Shown here: positions 7,228 to 12,435 of the stretch, one piece after another
How positions within the stretch are numbered: position 1 is the first letter of the stretch
Layout: the number at the start of each line of letters is the position of its first letter
Origin: an uncultured Eubacterium sp.
GTDB taxonomy: Bacteria; Bacillota; Clostridia; Peptostreptococcales; Anaerovoracaceae
Direction: 5' to 3'
DNA: 12,435 nucleotides
NCBI GenBank assembly: GCA_905193765.1
Contig: CAJJPZ010000058.1
Location: 1-12,435 of the forward strand
The notes under the pieces: model-generated
Told to the model about the DNA's origin: nothing
Seen by the model: the letters and a program-made list of their open reading frames with translations, nothing else
Database searches by the model: none
Position numbers and translations under genes: made by a program

Positions 7228-7258
7228 TTTTTCAGCATACAGAAGGAGGATGGATGTT

Positions 7259-8539
7259 ATGTATGAATGCAGTCAGGAAAGAATGTCGGATAAGATAAAA
7301 ACCTTTGCACGATATGGTGATGCAGGACACGGAGGCATCACACGGTATTCTCTTTCCCCCGAGGCGGATCAGGCGAGGGAGGAATTCAGACAGAGGATGG
7401 AGGCAATAGGGGCGAAGGTGGAATGTGACGATCTTGCCTGTATGTACGCCACTATCGAGGGGTCTGATCCCAACGCAAAAAGGATCGTGCTGGGATCGCA
7501 CTGTGATTCAGTGAAGAATGGCGGCAATTACGACGGCATACTGGGTGTGATCACAGGCATGGAGGTGCTGGAGACTGTGGTCAGGGAGAACATACCCCAC
7601 AGGCATCCGCTCACGGCCATGATATGGACAAACGAGGAAGGGGCTCTTTACCCTCCGGCTATGATGGTGTCCGGTATCATATGTCATGATTATCTGCCTC
7701 CGGAGCTGGCGATGAATTTCAGATATGATGATATGATGGCGTCGAAACCTATAGATGACAGCAGGTTTTCCTGCTTCGGAGAGGCTCTGGAAGCTTCGAC
7801 GTTCAGGGGATCCAGGGAAAACAGGATAGGGCCGGACCGATACTGCGCCATGTTCGAGGCTCATCTGGAACAGGGACCGATACTTGAGGACAACGGCAAT
7901 GAAGCCGGTGCGGTGCAGCTTGTTATGGGGATGTTCAACTACAGAGTCAGGTTCCACGGATTCACTGCCCATGCAGGTACGTTCCCTATGTCCAAACGTC
8001 ATGATGCTCTCTTTGCAGCAGCAACGTTCCTGTGCGAGATGCACAGGAAGTTCGATGAACTGAACAGAGGACAGGAACCGGAGTTCGTATATACGACAGG
8101 TGAAATATATGTACATCCTGGTATACATACATGCATCAACGATGAAGCAGAATTTTCACTGGATGTGAGACATCCCGACCCGGAACTGAGGAAAAAGATC
8201 CTGGGCGTCCTCAGGGATATGGCGTCGCAGGAGTGGTGCAGCTGTACCTGTGATATAGAGGAACAGTGGGTGAGGGACACTGTGTATTTTGACAAGAATC
8301 TTACGGGATTCGTGGAAAGTTCCATGGATGAACTGGGACTCAGATGGCAGAAGATCCTGTCAGGAGCAGGACATGACGCACAGTTCTGCGCATACATGAT
8401 ACCTACGACCATGCTGTTCGCCAGGACAAAAGACGGGCTGTCGCACTGTGAACCGGAACACGTTTCAGATGAAGACTGCACTGCGGTGGCTTCTGCCGCG
8501 CTCAACGCAGTCCTTAAGGCAGACAGTTTTTACGAATGA
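7259..8539 (+). CDS. M20-family N-carbamoyl amidohydrolase, probable beta-ureidopropionase
   Basis: A cytoplasmic two-metal amidase of the hydantoinase/carbamoylase group (HyuC, PydC, allantoate amidohydrolase). These enzymes remove the carbamoyl group of an N-carbamoyl amino acid, releasing CO2 and ammonia. With the start at ATG 7259 (AAGGAGG at 7243-7249, 9 nt away) it has 426 residues, normal for the family. An in-frame ATG at 7250 directly abuts the ribosome binding site and is unlikely. Metal-site motifs are GSHCDSV (H81), NGGNYDGILGV (D92) and WTNEEG (E126/E127), then EAHLEQGP (H202) and GLSHCEPEH (H396). The dimerisation-domain signature GFTAHAGTFPM (234-244) and SGAGHDA (368-374) are present. 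The SHCEPEHV segment differs a little from the usual SHxPxE(Y/F). Lying upstream of preT-preA, N-carbamoyl-beta-alanine is the best substrate guess. N-carbamoyl-L-amino acids, N-carbamoyl-aspartate or allantoate cannot be excluded. Confidence 0.85.
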   Translation: MYECSQERMSDKIKTFARYGDAGHGGITRYSLSPEADQAREEFRQRMEAIGAKVECDDLACMYATIEGSDPNAKRIVLGSHCDSVKNGGNYDGILGVITGMEVLETVVRENIPHRHPLTAMIWTNEEGALYPPAMMVSGIICHDYLPPELAMNFRYDDMMASKPIDDSRFSCFGEALEASTFRGSRENRIGPDRYCAMFEAHLEQGPILEDNGNEAGAVQLVMGMFNYRVRFHGFTAHAGTFPMSKRHDALFAAATFLCEMHRKFDELNRGQEPEFVYTTGEIYVHPGIHTCINDEAEFSLDVRHPDPELRKKILGVLRDMASQEWCSCTCDIEEQWVRDTVYFDKNLTGFVESSMDELGLRWQKILSGAGHDAQFCAYMIPTTMLFARTKDGLSHCEPEHVSDEDCTAVASAALNAVLKADSFYE

Positions 8540-8585
8540 TGCAGCAGCATATACAGCATCGATGTGATACACTGTGGCGGTATCA
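8538..8585 (+). repeat. Two inverted repeats in the amidase-preT gap
   Basis: GATGC (8538-8542) pairs with GCATC (8556-8560), and TGATAC (8565-8570) pairs with GTATCA (8580-8585) around a 9-nt loop. Both lie in the 89-nt gap before the preT start chosen here. They could form RNA hairpins that tune the amidase:preT ratio, or be a protein-binding dyad. No T-run follows, so this is not an intrinsic terminator. The stems are short and chance is possible. Confidence 0.3.
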
Positions 8586-8628
8586 TTTAGCTATAGGATA
8601 TGGAGACAGTAATGAGGAGGAAAACGGT

Positions 8629-9888
8629 TTGAGTAAAGTTGCAAAAGGAAGATACACTGCGGAGGCTGTGGCGGGATTCACACACAGGACTGCGATGGAG
8701 GAGGCGGCAAGATGTCTGCTGTGCCACGATGCACCATGCAGTCAGGGATGTCCTGCGGGGACCGATCCGGCCAGGTTCATCAGATCGATAAGGTTCAGGA
8801 ATGTGAAAGGCGCAGCAGAGACCATCAGGGAGAACAATGTGCTGGGAGGCTCATGTGCCAGGGTCTGTCCATATGACAGGCTCTGCGAGGAGGCCTGCAG
8901 CAGATGCGGCATCGACAGGCCGATAGAAATAGGAAAGCTCCAGAGATATGCCATAGAACAGGAGAAACTGTTCGGCATGAAGACTCTGACGGCGCCGGAT
9001 AAGAAACTGCCGGGAAAGGTTGCCTGTATAGGAGCCGGTCCGGCTTCGCTGGCGTGTGCAGCAGAGCTGGCAAAGAAAGGATACAGGACGACTGTATTCG
9101 AGAGGCAGGCCAAAGCCGGCGGGATGCTGACATACGGGATAGTTCCGGCCAGGCTTCCGCAGTCAGTGGTGGATCATGATATAGCACAGGTAAAAGGACT
9201 GGGAGTGAGATTCAGATTCAACAGCGACGTGACTGCTGCGGATCTTGAGGATTACGATGCGGTCTTCATAGGCATCGGCCTGTGGGGAGCAAACATACCA
9301 CCGGTGGAAGGAGCTGGACTTGACGGCGTCTTTGCAGCCGTGGATTTTCTCCAGGAAGCCCGCACGAAGAAAAAAAAATTCGATCCCGGCAGGAGAGTGA
9401 TCGTAGTCGGCGGAGGCGATGTGGCAGTTGACTGCGCCGTAACGGCAAAGCTCCTGGGAGCAGAAGATGTGAAGATAATATACAGGAGGAGCATCGAGGA
9501 GGCACCGGGGAATATGGTGGAATTCCAGTATGCTCTGTCACTGGGGATCGGTATCACGACGGGCATGGCGCCGGATTCACTTAAAGGAGACGGCCATGTC
9601 GAAACCGCTGAATTCAAAGGCTACAGAGACGAGGACGCGAGGATGGTGCTCAGTGCAGATACCGTGGTATTCGCCACAGGACAGAATGCTGAGGATATCA
9701 CAGCGATCGTTCCTGTAAAGGTCGATAAAAACGGATCGATACGTGCTCCGAAGGGCAGAGCCGGGGGCAGATTCTTTGCAGCCGGTGATATAGTGAACAG
9801 CGGGAAGACAGTTGTAGAAGCTGTTGCCGCAGGCAAGGAAGCGGCGGCAGCCATGATCGCGTATCTTGAGAAGAAAGGAGTGAGATAG
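8629..9888 (+). CDS. preT: NAD-dependent dihydropyrimidine dehydrogenase, electron-input subunit PreT
   Basis: PreT is the FAD and Fe-S subunit that takes electrons from NADH and hands them to PreA for reduction of uracil or thymine. The N-terminal domain carries two sets of four cysteines: C29/C32/C37/C41 (CLLCHDAPCSQGC) and C76/C80/C86/C90 (CARVCPYDRLCEEAC). The FAD Rossmann motif is VACIGAGPASLACAAEL (131-147), then GGMLTYGIVPARLP. The NAD(P) motif VIVVGGGDVAVDCA lies near 265-280, and FFAAGDIV near the C-terminus closes the FAD site. The start is taken as TTG 8629 because GAGGAGG (8614-8620) lies 8 nt upstream and the product (419 residues) begins like E. coli PreT. The in-frame ATG at 8536 overlaps the amidase stop but has no ribosome binding site and would add 31 unrelated residues. 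GltD-like small subunits share this fold; the adjacent preA settles the call. Confidence 0.93.
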   Translation: MSKVAKGRYTAEAVAGFTHRTAMEEAARCLLCHDAPCSQGCPAGTDPARFIRSIRFRNVKGAAETIRENNVLGGSCARVCPYDRLCEEACSRCGIDRPIEIGKLQRYAIEQEKLFGMKTLTAPDKKLPGKVACIGAGPASLACAAELAKKGYRTTVFERQAKAGGMLTYGIVPARLPQSVVDHDIAQVKGLGVRFRFNSDVTAADLEDYDAVFIGIGLWGANIPPVEGAGLDGVFAAVDFLQEARTKKKKFDPGRRVIVVGGGDVAVDCAVTAKLLGAEDVKIIYRRSIEEAPGNMVEFQYALSLGIGITTGMAPDSLKGDGHVETAEFKGYRDEDARMVLSADTVVFATGQNAEDITAIVPVKVDKNGSIRAPKGRAGGRFFAAGDIVNSGKTVVEAVAAGKEAAAAMIAYLEKKGVR

Positions 9889-9889
9889 G

Positions 9890-11179
9890 ATGGCAGTAAA
9901 AAAAGATCTTTCTCTGGATTATCTGGGCGTCAGATGCCAGAACCCGTTTTTCCTTTCGTCATCTCCGGTGGGCGGCAATTACGACATGGTGGCCAAATGC
10001 TATGAGCAGGGCTGGGGCGGATGCTTTTTCAAGACCATAGGTATATTCGTCGCCGATGAATGTTCACCGAGGTTCGATCAGACGAACAAAGAGGGGCTGC
10101 CATGGATCGGCTTCAAGAACATGGAGCAGATATCGGACAAGCCGACGGAGCAGAACTTCGAATATATATACAGACTCACCAGGGATTACCCGGATCACAT
10201 CACGGTGGCGTCCATAATGGGATCCACAGTGGAGGAGTGGAAAGAGCTCGCGAAAATGGCAGATCAGGCAGGAGCCAGGCTGATCGAAGGTAATTTCTCA
10301 TGCCCGCAGATGACGTCCCATGACATGGGTTCTGATGTAGGCACTAACAACAAACTGGTGGAGAGCTATTCGAGGGCAGTCAGGGAAACAACGGACATAC
10401 CGTTCATCGCGAAGATGACTCCGAACTGCAAGAACATGGAGGAACATGCACTTGCGGCACTGAGAGGAGGCGCTGCGGCAGTGTCAGCAATAAATACGAT
10501 AAAATCCATAACGAATATAGATTTTGAAAACAACACAGGCATGCCTGTCGTAGACGGCAAGTCTTCGATATCGGGCTATTCAGGCGCGGCAGTGAAGCCG
10601 ATAGCGCTGAGATTCTGTACCCAGGTCATGCAGAATCGTCAGATCCATGAGCAGGTCAGGAAAAACGGATTCGATTTCGGCTACGGCCATGAGATGTCAG
10701 GCATAGGCGGCATAGAAACATGGAGAGATGCGGCTGAATTCCTGTCGTTGGGATGCAGGAACGTGCAGGTGACAACAGCAGTGATGCAGTACGGATACAG
10801 GATCGTTGAAGATATGATATCCGGCATTATGCACTTCATGGATGAGAGAGGATATGAAAGTCTGGATGAGTTCACAGGCATCGCGCTGCCTAACATAATC
10901 CCTGCGGAAGATCTGAACCGGGATTACAGGATACTTCCTGATTTCGACTACAGCAAATGTGTCGGATGCGGCAGGTGTTATGTATCATGCTATGATGCGG
11001 CGCATCAGGCCATCGACTGGAATGAGAAGAAGAGAAGACCTGAGCTTAATGATAACTGTGTAGGTTGCCATCTCTGTCTGAATGTGTGTCCTGTCCAGGG
11101 ATGCATCACGCCGGGAGAGGTGAAATGGAAGAAGAACAGACCCCATACGGAGCTGAGTCTCAAGAGATATTATGAATAG
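9890..11179 (+). CDS. preA: NAD-dependent dihydropyrimidine dehydrogenase, catalytic subunit PreA
   Basis: PreA reduces uracil or thymine to 5,6-dihydropyrimidine on an FMN-bearing TIM barrel of the dihydroorotate dehydrogenase superfamily. Its C-terminal ferredoxin domain receives electrons from PreT. The barrel covers about residues 7-320. The active-site segment EGNFSCPQM contains C138, matching the NLSCP catalytic cysteine loop of mammalian dihydropyrimidine dehydrogenase. The phosphate-binding region MSGIGGIETWRDAAEF and VQVTTAVMQYGYRIVEDM are strongly family-like. The two 4Fe-4S motifs are CVGCGRCYVSC (357-367) and CVGCHLCLNVCP (390-401); the first lacks the usual proline after its last cysteine. 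At 429 residues it is slightly longer than E. coli PreA. It begins one base after the preT stop with AAAGGAG just upstream, so the two subunits are surely co-translated. A strong terminator follows. Confidence 0.94.
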   Translation: MAVKKDLSLDYLGVRCQNPFFLSSSPVGGNYDMVAKCYEQGWGGCFFKTIGIFVADECSPRFDQTNKEGLPWIGFKNMEQISDKPTEQNFEYIYRLTRDYPDHITVASIMGSTVEEWKELAKMADQAGARLIEGNFSCPQMTSHDMGSDVGTNNKLVESYSRAVRETTDIPFIAKMTPNCKNMEEHALAALRGGAAAVSAINTIKSITNIDFENNTGMPVVDGKSSISGYSGAAVKPIALRFCTQVMQNRQIHEQVRKNGFDFGYGHEMSGIGGIETWRDAAEFLSLGCRNVQVTTAVMQYGYRIVEDMISGIMHFMDERGYESLDEFTGIALPNIIPAEDLNRDYRILPDFDYSKCVGCGRCYVSCYDAAHQAIDWNEKKRRPELNDNCVGCHLCLNVCPVQGCITPGEVKWKKNRPHTELSLKRYYE

Positions 11180-11211
11180 ATATACAGCGGCAATGCTCCC
11201 CTGTAAAGAGT

Positions 11212-11240
11212 AAAACCATCGTTCAATGATGGTTTTTTCT
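11212..11240 (+). terminator. Intrinsic terminator after preA
   Basis: AAAACCATC (11212-11220) pairs perfectly with GATGGTTTT (11228-11236) around a 7-nt loop (GTTCAAT), and the stem runs into a T-tract (11233-11238). This is a standard rho-independent terminator, 32 nt after the preA stop, and marks the end of the amidase-preT-preA unit. Confidence 0.85.
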
Positions 11241-11253
11241 TGGGAAAATTCGA

Positions 11254-11269
11254 ACATATATGAATATGT
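11254..11269 (+). repeat. Short perfect dyad in AT-rich intergenic DNA
   Basis: ACATAT (11254-11259) and ATATGT (11264-11269) form a perfect inverted repeat with a 4-nt centre (ATGA). It lies about 100 nt upstream of the -35 of the next promoter. It could be a protein-binding site, but the arms are short and AT-rich. Confidence 0.25.
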
Positions 11270-11289
11270 AAAAAAACATAAAAAAACAT
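11270..11289 (+). repeat. Tandem 10-bp A-tract repeat (likely curved DNA)
   Basis: AAAAAAACAT occurs twice in direct succession (11270-11279 and 11280-11289), placing two seven-base A-tracts exactly 10 bp apart, close to one helical turn. A shorter A-run (11294-11297) follows with roughly similar phase. Phased A-tracts bend DNA. The nearest promoter is about 60 bp downstream, too far for a standard UP element. Confidence 0.5.
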
Positions 11290-11319
11290 GCCTAAAATCA
11301 TCGTAATGATGCAATTAGT

Positions 11320-11349
11320 AATCTCTTTTTTCACAAAGATTTTTTTTTT
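11320..11349 (+). terminator. AT-rich hairpin with long T-run, possible second terminator
   Basis: AATCT plus TTT (11320-11328, with a bulged C at 11325) can pair with AAAGATT (11335-11341), leading into an uninterrupted T-run to 11349. The stem is almost all A-T, so it would be weak, but together with the hairpin at 11212-11240 it may act as a tandem terminator insulating the following gene. No gene or promoter between the two is evident. Confidence 0.3.
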
Positions 11350-11351
11350 CA

Positions 11352-11380
11352 TGGAAATATCACATGACAGAGAGTATAAT
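11352..11380 (+). promoter_or_regulatory. Sigma-A-type promoter for the beta-CASP nuclease gene
   Basis: TGGAAA (11352-11357, 4 of 6 consensus positions) and a perfect TATAAT (11375-11380) are separated by 17 nt. Transcription would start near 11387, giving a leader of about 80 nt before the ATG at 11468. Apart from this promoter, the dyad, the A-tracts and the hairpin listed separately, I see nothing functional between 11241 and 11467. Confidence 0.5.
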
Positions 11381-11467
11381 GAACTCATAAGAAAAAAGAC
11401 GATGCAGATATGCGATATGATAAATGATATTCTACTGAAGTCATGATGATACCCGGGAGGTGGATTT

Positions 11468-12435
11468 ATGAAAATACAGTTTTGTGGAGCATCGACCGGC
11501 GTGACCGGTTCATGCCATCTTATAACTACGGAAAAACACAAGATACTTCTGGACTGCGGACAGTTCCAGGGAGGAAAGGCTCAGGACGCTCTGAATTACG
11601 AAGAGTTTCCATTCGATCCGGCTGAAATAGATTTTGTGATACTCAGTCATGCGCACATAGATCATTGCGGCAGGATACCGCTGCTTGTGAAGCGCGGCTT
11701 CAAGGGAGACATATACTGTACAGACGCTACGGCGGATCTTCTCGATGTTATGCTCAAGGACAGCGGATATATACACGAGAAAGAAGCAGAATGGAAAAAC
11801 AGAAAGAACGAGCGTGCCGGCAGAGCAATGGTGGAACCGCTCTATACATACAACGATGCAGTCGATTCGCTTAAATTCGTGAAACCGGTACTCTATGACC
11901 AGCTTGTGGAACTGAACGAGCAGATGAAGATGGTGTTCAACGATGCAGGTCATATACTGGGATCGGCAATAACGGAACTGTGGATCACCGAGGACGACAA
12001 CGTGTCGAAGCTGGTGTTCTCAGGTGACCTGGGAGTGATGGACAGACCTATACTGAGAAATCCTACCATAATCAAGAAAGCAGATTATGTGATAATGGAG
12101 ACGACATACGGCAACAGGCTCCATCCTAAAAATTCCATGGACGTCAAAAAGCTCATGGATATAATAAGGAAAACTGCGAAGAGAGGCGGCACTACCGTTA
12201 TACCTTCTTTTGCGGTAGGCAGGACGCAGGAGCTGATATATGAACTCAACCGAGTGTATGACAGCGACAGTGAGTACCACAAGGACTTTGAAAACATAAT
12301 GGTGTATGTGGACAGTCCGATGGCAACGACAGCCACCGAGGTCTTCAAGAAGAATGCGCAGGTATTCGACGATGAGACCAAGGAATACATAATGAAAGGT
12401 GACAATCCGCTGGATTTCAAGAACCTCAAGTTCAC
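11468..12435 (+). CDS. Metallo-beta-lactamase fold beta-CASP nuclease, 3' truncated by window edge
   Basis: A CPSF73-like beta-CASP protein, a family of zinc-dependent ribonucleases. The first 322 codons are visible and the frame stays open to the right edge; full-length relatives are about 530 residues. The metallo-beta-lactamase ligands are intact: SHAHIDHCGRIP (H61, H63, D65, H66), NDAGHILGSA (H162) and FSGDLG (D187). The beta-CASP insert starts with the motif-A segment METTYGNRLH (E211) and continues with VIPSFAVGRTQELIYEL (244-260) and VDSPMATTATEVF (281-293). The remaining beta-CASP histidine motifs and any C-terminal RNA-specificity (RMMBL) domain lie beyond the window. The ATG at 11468 has GGGAGG 7 nt upstream (11455-11460). 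It is not RNase J, whose N-terminal motifs differ. The natural RNA or other substrate is unknown from sequence. It follows a terminator and has its own promoter. Confidence 0.9.
   Translation, partial: MKIQFCGASTGVTGSCHLITTEKHKILLDCGQFQGGKAQDALNYEEFPFDPAEIDFVILSHAHIDHCGRIPLLVKRGFKGDIYCTDATADLLDVMLKDSGYIHEKEAEWKNRKNERAGRAMVEPLYTYNDAVDSLKFVKPVLYDQLVELNEQMKMVFNDAGHILGSAITELWITEDDNVSKLVFSGDLGVMDRPILRNPTIIKKADYVIMETTYGNRLHPKNSMDVKKLMDIIRKTAKRGGTTVIPSFAVGRTQELIYELNRVYDSDSEYHKDFENIMVYVDSPMATTATEVFKKNAQVFDDETKEYIMKGDNPLDFKNLKF

Noticed and set aside
11288..11446. Small open frame of 52 codons in the AT-rich gap before the nuclease gene
   Set aside because: It has no ribosome binding site, is built largely from poly-A/T runs, and contains the candidate -35 and TATAAT of the downstream promoter. 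It is more likely non-coding.

Overview
The window looks like the chromosome of an anaerobic, endospore-forming member of the Clostridia (Bacillota). The evidence is a full-length spoIVA (spore coat ATPase), Bacillota-type ribosome binding sites (AGGAGG and relatives) with two apparent TTG starts, a flavin/iron-sulfur-rich reductive pyrimidine pathway, and heavy use of ATA, AGA and AGG codons in DNA of middling GC. I cannot name the genus. All supported genes lie on the + strand.

Layout. (1) 1-4143 is a tightly packed housekeeping run: the 3' part of der (ribosome-assembly GTPase), plsY and gpsA (the first steps of glycerophospholipid synthesis: GpsA makes glycerol-3-phosphate, PlsY acylates it), then miaB (tRNA 2-methylthiolation). 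(2) 4138-5683 is spoIVA. It has its own sigma-E-like promoter overlapping the end of miaB. A long hairpin covers its Shine-Dalgarno and TTG start, but only in RNA that reads through from miaB. (3) 5744-7141 is a 14-helix drug/metabolite transporter of the major facilitator superfamily (MFS). (4) 7175-11240 is a catabolic unit with a strong sigma-A-like promoter, an M20-family N-carbamoyl amidohydrolase, preT and preA (two-subunit NAD-dependent dihydropyrimidine dehydrogenase), and a clear intrinsic terminator. (5) 11241-11467 is an AT-rich intergenic stretch with phased A-tracts, a dyad and a sigma-A-like promoter. It leads into (6) a beta-CASP metallo-beta-lactamase nuclease that runs off the right edge.

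How the genes fit together. PreT takes electrons from NADH and passes them through its FeS/FAD centres to PreA, which reduces uracil or thymine to the 5,6-dihydro form. The M20 amidase is the right family to hydrolyse the N-carbamoyl-beta-amino acid made two steps later. The enzyme between them, dihydropyrimidinase, is not in the window. The MFS transporter might belong to this unit, but a promoter and a possible weak terminator separate them.

Most of the window is ordinary core and metabolic DNA. I see no mobile elements, CRISPR arrays, rRNA or tRNA. The observations most worth a second look are the spoIVA leader architecture and a PlsY N-terminal extension carrying an IIGGxDGPT motif that resembles the sodium-pump decarboxylase beta subunit.
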